Position numbers and translations under genes: made by a program. From contig JAPEIS010000009.1 in the NCBI GenBank assembly GCA_029531795.1, forward strand, positions 744,001-808,000: 64,000 bases of DNA, in the 5' to 3' direction. Below the pieces are notes generated by a model, which did no database searches, was not told where the DNA came from, and saw only the letters and a list, made by a program, of their open reading frames with translations. The DNA is from Sclerotinia nivalis. Lineage: Eukaryota; Ascomycota; Leotiomycetes; Helotiales; Sclerotiniaceae. Below are positions 10,742 to 22,198 of the stretch, piece by piece (position 1 is the stretch's first letter; the number at the start of each line of letters is the position of its first letter).

Positions 10742-12640
10742 TTAACCACTGAACTCCTTAACCTTACTCTCTGCAAGACGTCCTGGAACAAGAGCCAAAG
10801 GAACAATACCACTAACATGCATATCTGGTCCGTAAACGTGCATATCGAGTTTCAACTCTTGACCAACTGCCTTGATGTTCTTCAATCCTTCTTGGTAGTT
10901 AGGTCCAGCACGTCTAACCCAGATTTGAACCTTGTGCTCAACCAATAAGCTGCTAACTTCTCTCAAGGCACGAATGACACCCTTGAATGTGGAAGCGACA
11001 TTGGTAAAGTTGGCAATACCACCACCGATGAAAAGAACCTTGCCTTCTGAGGTAATTGGTGCACGGAGCATGAGGTCAAGGACAGTACGAGCGTAGTGGT
11101 AAGTTTGTGTTTCTGTTGGTGCACCAGAGTATTCACCATAGTTGGCAAGCTCATCAGCAAATCCGGAACTGGCAATAGCATCGGCATAAACGACGGAAGC
11201 ACCACCACCAGCGACCAAAGTCCAGACTCTGCCGTTGGCGTTCAAAACTGTAAGCTTAAGAGATGCACCAGTCTTTGCGTCAAGTTCAGCGATGTATGCT
11301 TCTTCCTTGCTCAACTCACGACCGAATGGAGCTGGGAACTCCATTGGTGGACCAGCATCAATGTTAACCTTTCCATCAGCTGCTTTAACTGGAGTCATAC
11401 CAAGAGCGGCAGGTGAGCGTGCGACAGCCCATTTTACACCACACTCGAACTCGGCAGTTTGATCGAGCTTAGCGGCCAAATCCAAGAAGTGAACCTCAGC
11501 AGAGGTACCTTCAGCATTAGGAATGACAACCAATGGGTTGATCTCAAGGTATGTGAATTGGCAGTCAACGTAGACAGCGTATAATCTGGTGATGAAGTCG
11601 ACGAGAACGTTGTGTACACCTTGTGGAACCTTTTTGAGAAGACCTGCAGCGATTTCATCGTTTGAAGGGTATTCGGCGAGATCGACTGGGATCAACAATT
11701 TTTCGGCCTTTGCATCGACATCACCAACATCGACACCTCCCTCGTGTGTGAAAAGAATCCAATCACCCTGAAAGAGAATATGTTAGCACGTGAACATATA
11801 GTATGAGTATATATAATGCTATGAAAATTGTGCTGAGTGTAAAGAGCATAAATGGCATAGACAGCGTGTCTAGTGTCTATTCCCAATACAGCTGCCGGAC
11901 TTAAGCTCGCTTGCTATAAGATTTGATAAGGAGAGCTGTGGACAGGGGGAGGTTGGAGTCGGTTCCTTAGCTTCCTTTCGTCCGTTTGTGCTTCCGAGCC
12001 TGGGTAATAAGAAGCAACAAAAGCCCCATGCATCCCACTGCAAATGTTGAAACTTTGCAAAATCTTGACTTTTCGACATTCACTTTAATGTCATCCTTAT
12101 TTTTCTGCTAAGAAAACATTCGATGTAGGCTCGGAATTCCATCCCAGGAAATTTCCCCTTCTGAAAATGGATCTTTGAAAATGTGAACTTGGTACATACC
12201 TCTCTTTGGGAGTTGATGTTGATATAATATTCAGTTCCGTCTGGATGTGGTACAAATGGTTCTACCAAAAATTGACGGAGAGTTCCAACGGTAGTCTCAA
12301 CTGTGACTGGCTTTGCTGCTCTCTCAGCGATCCATGCCTTTGCTTCCGGCCAGGTCTTGTTCAAAGCAAGAAGGCCACTCTTGCCTCGTCTCTTGATCAA
12401 TTGATCAGGCTTTGCGACGAACTTGGAGCCTGGAACAAGGAGCCATGGGTATAAGATTTCAGCTTGATCGAGAACTGTTGAGACCTCAGCATCCGCTGGG
12501 AAATATAAGGAAGCGAGCTTCGAAGGTGGGTTGTGAGTGGCAGATTTTGGGAGAGGAGATGGCTTGATGACGGGAGCTCTTGTGAGGTGGTAGTTGAGGA
12601 TTGCCTTTCCATCGGCCTCGGTGATTGCTTTAGCAGACAT
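10742..12640 (-). CDS. ACL2: ATP citrate lyase subunit 2 (ATP-grasp/citrate-binding half)
   Basis: Two exons on the minus strand, 12640..12200 and 11767..10742, with a 432-bp intron, give 488 residues, the usual size of the fungal small subunit. It corresponds to the N-terminal half of animal ACLY: an ATP-grasp region (FVAKPDQLIKRRGKSGLL), GDWILFTHEGGVDVGDVDAKA at the exon 2 start, FTYLEINPLVV, and GGGIANFTNV in the citrate-binding part. With ACL1 it forms the cytosolic enzyme turning citrate, CoA and ATP into acetyl-CoA, oxaloacetate and ADP for lipid synthesis and histone acetylation. The start ATG at 12640 gives MSAKAITEADGKAIL. A 5' UTR intron is likely, since an acceptor TTTCAACAG ends at 12669 just upstream of the start. 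It is divergent from ACL1 across 2 kb. Confidence 0.96.
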
Positions 12641-14621
12641 TTTGAAGTATGAAAATTGGTAAGTTTACTGTTGAAATTCCGAATTAGCAAAAAACGTCTG
12701 GGAATGCTAATAGCTTGAATTTGATAGAAAGTTTCAAAGTTTCCAAGAGCTGCTTAATGGTGTTCAACAGCCCTCGACGAATGTAAGCCTCGAATCCTCC
12801 GAATGATTGGGAACACCCCACCACAATTGGAAGGGCAATCAAAACTCTCAACTCCCAGCAGATGAAGCCAACTCACAACACTTGAACAACGGTAAGCCTT
12901 TCTCAGCTTTTGATGAACGAAGTCGGTGAGAGGTTTCAATTGCTCTGTCCCTCGATACAAACAACAAAACAGAACTTGTTGGACCGGTTGCGACACGAAG
13001 CAACACGAAAGTAATTATGAGGGGGGGAAGAAAGAATAAACGTACCAAAGGGGGTATTCTTTCAAGGGAACGCAAAAATGGTCAAATAAGTAGACCAAAA
13101 AGATTTCAATTCTTGTGAAAAGGAATGAAAATAATATCGAAAGATGGAATCTATATTCTATCTCTCTACTCTTCTCTTCCTCTTTTTTTTGCGGGGGTCA
13201 GGAATATGGAAAAGGAATCGGACTTTCTAATCTTTTTGAGGAAACAGAAATTAATTCTATGAGATGAGGGGGAAAAGGCAAGCTGAATGAGTATTCAATT
13301 GTGTAAGAGCAGCGAGTACGGAGACCGACCACTTTACTTTTTATTTGATCCTTTTAGCTGTCGTACGAGTGCTAGCTGATTCCTAGTCTGGAATGGGTTG
13401 TGGGAATAAGTTGTGGGTGGGATAGGTTATGGTGGATGTAGATGTTCCGAAAAAAAGTCCCTTGAATGGATGCGGGTCCCCTTTCTTGAGATGGGTCTGC
13501 CTTTATGGGCGTGTTGATGAACTAGAGGTTTTGGAAAGCTCCCCTGCACTTTACCTACTAGGCTACTAAAAGACTACTAGGTATGCAGAATCCAGATGGG
13601 TTGCAATGGTACGAGCCACTATCAAAATTAAATTCGAAATTATGGAAACGAAGGAAACGAAGGAAAGCTAGAAATTTTGGTGGTCGTTGGGACGCTACTG
13701 GACAAGGATTCGAATATTATTGGCTCTCAACCATCGGGATTTACTCAACACCGACATATTTATTAAAAGGAAAAAGGAACTAAGAAGAGAAGGGCCAGGA
13801 AGGGCTAGGAAAGGAATAGGAAGGGAAGGGAAAAGAGCCAGAATCGGAATCAGAAACCATCAGAAACCGAAACCCCCAAGGATTCCTTAAAGCCCTCTAC
13901 AAAAATTTATTGCCATTTTTACTTACCTACCTAGTAACGCACATCACCCATCGCCGCATATCAATCACCAACTCCGGTCCGAGCTCAATATTTCCCACCC
14001 CTCTCTTCAGCTACCAGGTAACTCCAGCCAATCCTCACTCCAAATATCGGCCCTCAATTATCAACGAAAGAGAACGAAAAGGAATTCTTTGAAAAGGCCG
14101 ACTGACTTGACTTGTGTGTCGATTATTCTATTCAAAGATCCCCCTCTCTCTTCCTGTTTTGTTACCCTTCCATACAAATTCAAAATACCCTCAATCAACA
14201 TCAAAGTACTTCTTCAAAAAGTATTTCGTTGTTCTGTCCTTTTTTAAACACTTCATTCTACTTCTCATTACATCCAGAATAACGGAATAAAAAGGTTTCT
14301 TACGTTTTTGTTTTACGTTACGGATTCCCCATCTCTCTTTTATTCATTTAGAGCTCCTCCACACCGTCGAAGAATAGATTCCTTGAAACTCTTTACCCAG
14401 GTAAGCTCAAATTGAACCCTTTCTATTCTCTTTTTCTTCAATTTCGTCTACTCGTCCTTCCTCCGTATACGGACTTCCCCAAGCTTTTTGATTCTTTCCT
14501 CCGTTCAGCCCACCGCACCACTGCCGCTGTTTCCTTTTTGGGCCACATAGAAGTTTTCTACAATTGACTAACAATTTACCCTTTCGCACATTCAGATTTT
14601 TGATCACTTCCTCCTCTCACG
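12641..14621. promoter_or_regulatory. shared divergent promoter of ACL2 and ACL1
   Basis: This 1,981-bp region separates the two ATP citrate lyase start codons and contains no supportable gene. It should carry both promoters and long 5' UTRs. CT-rich stretches typical of highly expressed fungal genes lie at about 14130-14500 on the ACL1 side, and a CCAAT box is at about 14028. Divergent pairing suggests co-regulation of the subunits; this is inferred from layout. Confidence 0.65.
14401..14595 (+). other. 5' UTR intron of ACL1
   Basis: A strong donor (CCCAG/GTAAGC at 14401), a CTAAC branch site at 14568-14572 and the acceptor ACATTCAG ending at 14595 define a 195-bp intron. It ends 26 bp before the ACL1 ATG. 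It is predicted from sequence signals only. Confidence 0.7.
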
Positions 14622-16641
14622 ATGCCTTCTGCTACAGGATCCGGTGCAGGCAATGCCAACGACAATATCCGCAGATTTACTGCTCCCTCCAGACCTTTGA
14701 GCCCAAGAGCTGAACATACCCTTTTCCACGACAAGACAAGATGTTTCGTCTACGGTCTGCAACCAAGAGCCGTTCAAGGCATGCTCGATTTCGACTTCAT
14801 CTGCAAGAGAAAGACTCCTTCGGTTGCAGGTATCATTTATACATTCGGTGGTCAATTCGTTAGCAAGATGTACTGGGGAACCAGCGAGACTTTGCTTCCA
14901 GTTTACCAAGATGTTGGAAAGGCCATGGCTAAGCACGAGGATGTTGATACCGTTGTCAACTTTGCTTCATCGCGAAGTGTCTACCAATCCACTATGGAAC
15001 TTTTGGAATACCCACAAATTAAGTCAATTGCCATCATTGCTGAGGGTGTACCTGAAAGAGTGAGTTTTTTTGCTTCAAATTAATTTGATCGTATGCTCAT
15101 AAATAAATTAGCGTGCCCGTGAAATTCTTCATGCAGCAGCCAAGAAGGGTGTTACAATTATTGGTCCAGCTACTGTCGGTGGAATCAAGCCAGGATCCTT
15201 CAAGATTGGTAACACTGGTGGTATGATGGACAACATTGTTGCATCTAAGCTTTACCGAAAGGGTTCCGTTGGTTACGTCTCCAAATCTGGCGGTATGTCC
15301 AACGAGCTCAACAACATTATCGCCAACACAACCGATGGTGTTTACGAGGGTGTTGCCATTGGTGGTGACAGATACCCAAGCACAACCTTTATCGACCATC
15401 TTCTCAGATATCAAGCCGATCCAGAATGTAAGATTTTGGTTCTGTTAGGAGAAGTTGGTGGTGTTGAAGAATACAGAGTTATCGAGGCCGTTAAGAACGG
15501 AACTATCACAAAGCCAATTGTCGCATGGGCCATTGGTACTTGCGCAAGCATGTTCAAGACTGAGGTCCAATTCGGACACGCTGGTTCATTTGCCAACTCA
15601 CAGCTCGAGACTGCAGCTACTAAGAACAAGTCCATGAAGGAGGCTGGTTTCCATGTTCCAGATACCTTCGAAGATATGCCAGCAGTCCTCGCCTCCGTCT
15701 ACGACAAGCTTGTTGCAGATGGAACCATCGTACCACAACCTGAGCCAATTGTACCAAAGATCCCAATTGATTACTCATGGGCTCAAGAACTTGGTCTTAT
15801 CCGAAAGCCTGCTGCTTTCATCTCCACCATTTCCGATGATCGTGGACAAGAACTTTTGTATGCTGGTATGCCAATATCTGATGTCTTCAAGGAGGATATC
15901 GGAATTGGTGGTGTTATGTCTCTTTTGTGGTTCCGTCGTCGTCTTCCAGATTACGCAAGCAAGTTCCTCGAGATGGTTCTCATGCTTACTGCCGATCACG
16001 GCCCAGCTGTTTCTGGTGCCATGAACACTATCATTACCACCAGAGCCGGAAAGGATCTTATCTCTGCTCTCGTTTCTGGTCTCTTGACCATTGGATCCAG
16101 ATTCGGTGGTGCTCTTGACGGTGCCGCTGAGGAGTTCACCAAGGCATTTGACAAGGGTCTTTCCCCACGTGATTTCGTCGACACCATGAGAAAGCAAAAC
16201 AAGCTTATCCCAGGTATTGGACACAAGGTCAAGTCAAGAAACAACCCAGATCTCCGTGTCGAGCTTGTAAAGGAGTTCGTCAAGAAGCGTTTCCCAAGCT
16301 GCAAGATGCTCGACTATGCTTTGGCTGTCGAATCCGTCACCACCTCCAAGAAAGACAACCTGATCTTGAACGTTGATGGTGCCGTTGCCGTCTGCTTCGT
16401 TGATTTGATGCGCAATTGTGGTGCATTCAGCGCAGAGGAGGCTGAAGATTACATGAAGATGGGTGTATTGAACGGTCTCTTCGTTCTCGGACGTTCCATT
16501 GGTTTGATTGCTCATTACCTCGATCAAAAGAGATTGCGCACTGGTCTCTACAGACATCCTTGGGATGATATCACCTACCTTTTGCCAACTTTGTCTTCGG
16601 GTGCTCCGGGTACTGAGGGTCGTGTTGAGGTGCAGATGTAA
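14622..16641 (+). CDS. ACL1: ATP citrate lyase subunit 1 (CoA ligase/citrate synthase-like half)
   Basis: Two exons, 14622..15059 and 15112..16641 (52-bp intron), give 655 residues, matching the fungal large subunit. It corresponds to the C-terminal half of animal ACLY: a succinyl-CoA synthetase-alpha-like part ([14 protein letters not shown], then a CoA-binding region with [11 protein letters not shown]), the phosphohistidine loop FGHAGS with His302 as the expected phosphorylated residue, and a citrate-synthase-like C-terminal domain containing [14 protein letters not shown]. It joins ACL2 to make the functional lyase. The start ATG at 14622 follows the 5' UTR intron and opens [11 protein letters not shown]. 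Codon choice looks strongly biased to C/G-ending codons, as expected for a highly expressed gene. Confidence 0.97.
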
Positions 16642-17319
16642 GGTGCGGCTGATTGAAGATGATTTTGTAAACGCAAATGCGAAGGGTGGAAGTTATAGAG
16701 CATGCTTCCACTTGTTACAGGGATTTTTTTTCTGATCCAACATGCTGGATGGAGTTTTTAAGATCAATCATGTAGTAGATGAAGAATTGCTATAGAGCAA
16801 GATTTTTTAATGGAAATGAAATCAAAATGATGAATCAATGAAGAATTTGTGTGAGATTATGATCGTTTTGTTGCAGCTAGATTGAATGCTCTCCATTTCT
16901 GTGATAAAGGCAAAACAGCAAACAGATATTATACGCAATATACTTCAAGCTGTAACCAAATAGAAGTAGGTGGGTATCTGCTATCTTATCCATGTGCAAT
17001 ATCCATAGCTCAAATTTCCTCTACATATCTATCCCTCCACATATGAAACCAGATCTGCTCTCTGCATTGTATCGTGTGAATAAGTAGGAAATCCAATTGC
17101 ACTCCCGTAAAATAGGTAAACCTAGGCGCCTAATCCCACGCCGCGTATGTCATCCTATAAAGGAAATCCTCCCATATCGTTTCATATTGTATCATATCAT
17201 ATCATATCATGCACCCATTTTTACCATTTCTGCTTTCCCTTTTGTTAGGCGAGGGGATTGTTTTGTTCTCTACTTCCTCACATTTTCAATAAATCAGCTT
17301 CTAGTCGTAGCCTCAAAAT
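16642..17319. other. convergent intergenic region ACL1 / POLD4
   Basis: This 678-bp gap lies between two converging 3' ends. It includes four to five TATCA repeats at about 17190-17210. No coding region is supported. Confidence 0.6.
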
Positions 17320-18067
17320 TTAAACCACATCCCCGCCGATAACTTCTTTAGCGCCCATTAATTCATCAATATATGCTCGTTCTACTGCGGTATTTTTCTT
17401 CTCTTCTTCTTTTAGGAGGACGGCTAGAATTTCGATGGGGGGGTTAAGACCGAGTTTAAAGGCGCGGTGCCAGCGTTTGGTGCGGGATATACCTATTGCT
17501 GGCTTTGGGTGTATTAGTTTCTGGCTTTTGTGCTGGATCTTGATTGAGATTTGAGATAATGGGGGGGGGGGGGGGGTGGATCCGCTTGCAGAGATGCTGG
17601 GGATACAAGTGAGGATATAATGAATAGCTGGTAAATAAAATACATACACCATATTGACTCATGACATCCCACTCCCTTAATATCTTCTCACTGATATCCA
17701 AATCTTTTTGATGTACTCTGGGCGCTAATCTTAGTTCCTCGCGACCCTTCCAATATTTGCGGATTTTAAAATCGGTTATTTGGGAGGCGAGTTCGTTTTG
17801 GTGTTCTTGTTCTGCGGTTAGGGGTTTGGGACGGGTTTGCGAGGGCTGGGGTGTGCTGCTTGGTGTGGATTCGCCGGTTGCGCTTGTGATGTCTTTCACT
17901 TCTGGGGATGGTTTCGAAGGATTGAGGGATGAGAGGTTGGTAAGGGGATTTTTGGTTTGGAGGGTGGAGGGTGTGCTGGCTTTGGTTATTTTGGAGGAGT
18001 TGTTGAAGGAGAGGGTTCTTTGAGTGCCTTTGTGTGCGGGGCCGTTGTTACGGCGCGAGGTGGGCAT
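17320..18067 (-). CDS. DNA polymerase delta subunit 4 (Cdm1/POLD4 family)
   Basis: Two exons on the minus strand, 18067..17648 and 17502..17320, with a 145-bp intron, give 200 residues. The conserved C-terminal domain is recognisable across the splice: FKIRKYWKGREELRLAPRVH, then ILREWDVMSQYG joined to PAIGISRTKRWHRAFKLGLN and PPIEILAVLL. This matches the small fourth subunit of replicative DNA polymerase delta. The N-terminal about 90 residues are Ser/Thr/Pro-rich and disordered. The extreme N terminus has QRTLSF, reminiscent of a degenerate PCNA-interaction motif. Donor choice is fixed by phase (GTATGT at 17647). The intron contains a 16-nt homopolymer run. No other family fits the C-terminal domain. 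Confidence 0.9.
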
Positions 18068-21000
18068 GGTTGCTGTGATTTAGTCTTGGGGTTTTTGGTG
18101 ATGGATTTTGATGTGATGTAATGGGTAGAGGTATTGATGTTGATAGGTACTGAAGGTTTGGTACCAAATATGGTGGATCAATAGGTTGATGTTGGATGGT
18201 AGAAGGATGACGATATGATTCAAGAATTTAGTCTGGGCAATTTGGCAGGGCAACATTGAAGAGATGCATTGGATTGGATTGGATAGCTGGGGAAAGAGGA
18301 TAAGCGAGAAAATAAGCTTTCATTAGTGTGGATTGGAAATGTGGTCCGAGCGCTCACGAAAGTCTCAGCTTGGTATTTTGTTGAGAGACAAAGGAGATGA
18401 GATATGAAGATCTGAGAGAGGCTTATTATTTTAGTTGCATTTGACACTATTGCCAATGGTTCATATTGCTATTGATTCAATATAACTGTTCGTTTTTAAA
18501 TGCTGTCGATCTACATAAATGGAAGAGATGGAACCGAGTGGATTCTTCCCCAGAGTTGTGAGATTGCTGATGGAAGATTGGAAGTCCGATCTTGAGAAAG
18601 TGGTCAGAAAGTTCCGGGTCTGTAGATTATTGGGTCTCATTCCCTAAAGAAAACCGGAAGTCTTGTGTTTGGGTTGTGAATAGCTTCAATATTGCCCCAG
18701 CGAAAGTACCGACCTGATCGGATGCTCATCAGGTGATTTACCGGTTCCAGAATATCAATTGCTTAAAGTGGCAGGCAGTCCCAAATATCGTACAATATAT
18801 CATGATGGTTGCAATGCTCAATTCCAAATATATTTTGAGAAAAGCTTGATCGTTGCATTGCATGATAAGGATTCTGCAATAACATGCACGATAATGCACG
18901 ACCAGGGTTTATATCGGTCTCATAAAAACAGCACTGGCTACCTTATCTTCATTAAGTTGATTGTGGATATGGTTTTCTTTGCATGTTGAAGAAATTGAAG
19001 GATAAGGAACGCGTGGAAGTTCGAAATATGCAGCGTTGGCACATGGGAGCGGGGATGGAGGATTTGGAACGGTAACCCGAGTACAGACGGGGGAAGGAAC
19101 CGCATGTCATGAATCCTTCAGTGTTATATGGATACTGGGTATTGATGAAGCTAGGAGTTCGGAGTTTGAGTTTGGATGGTCTCCAGGAGATAGGAGTAGA
19201 AAAAGTTGCTTCAAGGAGTTCCTTTTGTTTGAGGATGAAGTGGAATAGCTGTACAATTGGCTAAGTCTAATGTTTACTAGCAGAGTCATCCCATTAAATC
19301 TCTAGAATTTATTTGATTTATGTATTCATTTCATGGTTGAGAACAATCTGAATGCCCAAAGGAATCTAAATGCTCAGAGTTGTTTTAATATTTGAAATGG
19401 TTTCAGTGTTCAAAGAAGGTCAAAATTCAGAAGCATTTCATCTCAATGTCTAAAGCGATTTTGATATCTGATGTGATTTCGGTCTGAATTCCTTCCAATG
19501 TTCAACATCATTTCAATGTTAAAATTCCCTTGAGCCAAAAATAAAAGGCTATACTTTGACCCACGAGACTGATGGGGTTGAAATCTCGGGCCTGGTGTAG
19601 CTACATGGATTGAGGAACAAATGCCAGCGCAAACGAGACTACATCGAATGCTGATGAGCATGATCATTGATACGTGATTGATGGCATCTCTTTCCACTTT
19701 TGATATCGCCCTTCCTGTATCTCTCATCCCTGGATATCGACTCCTTGTATATACCGCAGAACCTGCTTTCCACTAGGTATCATCTTCTTTTGATATCCCA
19801 ACTACTCTTTTCACTACTTGGAAGATATGTTACATCCATGGATCTCACAAAACATCTGCATCATCGGTTGTTTGGTGAGTGGCTCATTGCTTGTATTCCC
19901 CCGTGGCACTCTCTAGAGCTCCCCTAGTCATCCCACACTGAAAGAACTAGTTATCTCTATTGTAAAGGAGAACAATACGGTGTAAAGTAGATGATTGATA
20001 TGCGACCCCAGGGGTGGACATGTATTTGTAAGGTGTAAAGTGTAAGGAAAATGATAGGATTGAGATGAAAATGATGGAAACTGTTGTTTGAGTGCCAGCG
20101 GTATATTAAGATATAGAGGAAGAGAGATTGAGAAAGAAGAAATGGGCATAGGTTATAAGTTATCATACTACAACAATACAACTTTCCCTCACCAAAATCT
20201 ACCTTATAATTCGACACCAGCTGCACTAGGAATTACCAAAAGCCTTAGTAACGTGGTTGATGTACTACTCCGTATCTAAACTCCTGTCAAAGATCCTCGG
20301 CAGTATATCCATGTATAAAACTATGTATCATAAAGTTTTCGGTTTGTTTGAAATTCGTTCCCCGCACTAGTGATTCAGTTATCCGAAAGTTTCCCGCCAT
20401 AGCCCCGCTAAGGTTTAGCCCCCACCTGCTAGGCAAATAACATGGGCATAGCGAACCCCACTAGCATCCATTTCCTTACACATCCAAGGGTGCATCGTTG
20501 CCTTTTCTGCGTCGCATCCTTTACATCTCATATCTCCTGTGCAATCAAAATCGACTTTGTACATCAAACATCCGTCTCCATCCCGAGCCTTCAGCTCTTC
20601 CATCAACCTTATTCTAGCGTAAGGAGTCTACAAAGTGCTCTGTGTTCCTTTATACATTTCTGCCAGGATTGCTAACTGGGTAACAGCTAGTTGACTTTGA
20701 TTATCTTCGTCAACCCCACTTCGGAAAGTATTTATAGACAACTTTTTAATTTTTGCCGCTATCGCTGATAAAGGTAGTACGAGTGAAATCTGGAATCCGG
20801 CTAGGGAGATTTAGTTTACCGCAATGCCTAAAGTAAGGCCGCTGACTATGTCCACATTCGTATCAATTCTAATGCGAATCGGGGCTGAGGAAACTACTAA
20901 GGGTGAATACGAATTTATTACATGGTTTATTTTTGGGCCGGTTACCTACCCAAGACTTATGTCATGGAAGGCTCCTAAGAAGGGTCTCGGCACCATAGTA

Positions 21001-21307
21001 TAGGTCCAGGGAATATGACGCCTTGTAATACATATGTAGATACAGAGGATCGGGAACTTCCTGCGGGAAGAACTGTCGTTGTGTCAAAAATGGAGTTCAA
21101 GTTAGTGGCACAACCTAGCTGAGATAATATTCAGAAACGAGAGAAAATAGTTTCCCATATGAACACCTCTATTCTGAAACCCAATGTTACTTCGACTCTG
21201 CAACCGCTGCCACTATACCCGCCAGGATGTGACACCTCAATGGCGCTGGTAACGTCTATTCCCTTCATCTCCTGCTTTTTTAAACACTGGTTTTTATACG
21301 CTCCCGC
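18068..21307. other. gene-poor stretch
   Basis: About 3.2 kb without a supportable gene. Open frames are short, overlapping and unlike any family I know. Short internally similar sentences recur near 19330-19530 (variants of TTTCAATGTTCAAA), perhaps a decayed AT-rich repeat. The first few hundred bases are the POLD4 promoter. Confidence 0.5.
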
Positions 21308-22118
21308 CTAACAGGGTCTGTGACGCTTCGACAGTGCTAGTATTGTTTGCGCAATAGTTCTGCCAACTGACAAACACACCCAAACCTCCAACTCGAAATC
21401 TTCATCGCCATGAGGAAGATGCAAACGGACAGCATCGGTCAACCTCCTGCTTCTTTCTCGATATCTCTTTTTCACTTGTCTTGATACCTTCGAAGAAAAG
21501 GCAAGCTCCAAAAGTGCTCTCTAGCTTATCTATTTCAGCCACTACCGCTGTGTTCTTTACCTGGAGAGTCTGACGCTTGAGATACCCCATCAAAGTCCAC
21601 ATCGTCCAGTGTATGGTTGGTTGGCACTAACTCCACCTTGTTCGTGTGTCATTTCAGTCAATGGTAGGGATAGGGATAGATCCTTAACTGCGAGTTCGCT
21701 CGCTTGTTGAGCAAGGGACGAATCGTAGCTTGGGAATGAATCATCGCGCCTTCGTTTCTTATGTGACTCTGAATCGGTCGAATCCTCTCTGTTGCAGCTA
21801 GCAACTGATGAATTTGCAATCGACGACGATTGTTGACCCTGTTTAGACTCTGCGATATAATCGACTGCATTCAACAATGCATTTATCGACTGGGGGTTTT
21901 GTTTGGAACTAGCACCCAGATTACCAGTAGCAGATGTGTTTGAAGCAGATATTGACGACGAAACATCCCATCGAAACGGGTCAATTGCGGAATTCAGGAT
22001 TCGGCCATCGAGATCATTGGCTCCAAGCTGATCTGATATCTTTTTGATGCCTAGATGTTCCAAATGCGCTATTATCTTATTGAAAACAGCGCCTGTGGCC
22101 GAATGTTCATCCCCCCAT
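21308..22118 (-). pseudogene. unrecognised gene or gene relic, nuclear-protein-like
   Basis: A coding-like frame on the minus strand runs from about 22118 (WGDEHSATGAVFNKIIAHLE) to 21590. It is hydrophilic, with a basic cluster HKKRRR that could be a nuclear localisation signal, and its opening loosely resembles fungal Myb/SANT-like openings. It has no obvious start: an upstream ATG at 22198 (MKAPDASKTW) cannot be spliced on in phase by any GT-AG pair I found. Downstream, two further frames (21602..21402 and 21511..21308, the latter with KKRYRERSRRLTDAV) might be later exons, or the same gene after frameshifts. I do not recognise the protein. It could be a real multi-exon gene with non-obvious splicing or a decayed copy. 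Confidence 0.3.
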
Positions 22119-22198
22119 CTAGACTATTAGCATAGCTGCTTACTCTGTGGAAATATAATCAGTTTATACCATGTCTTGCTTGCATCTGGTGCTTTCAT

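Noticed and set aside
15775..16557. Minus-strand frames across ACL1
   Set aside because: Antisense shadows of a strongly biased, highly expressed coding region.
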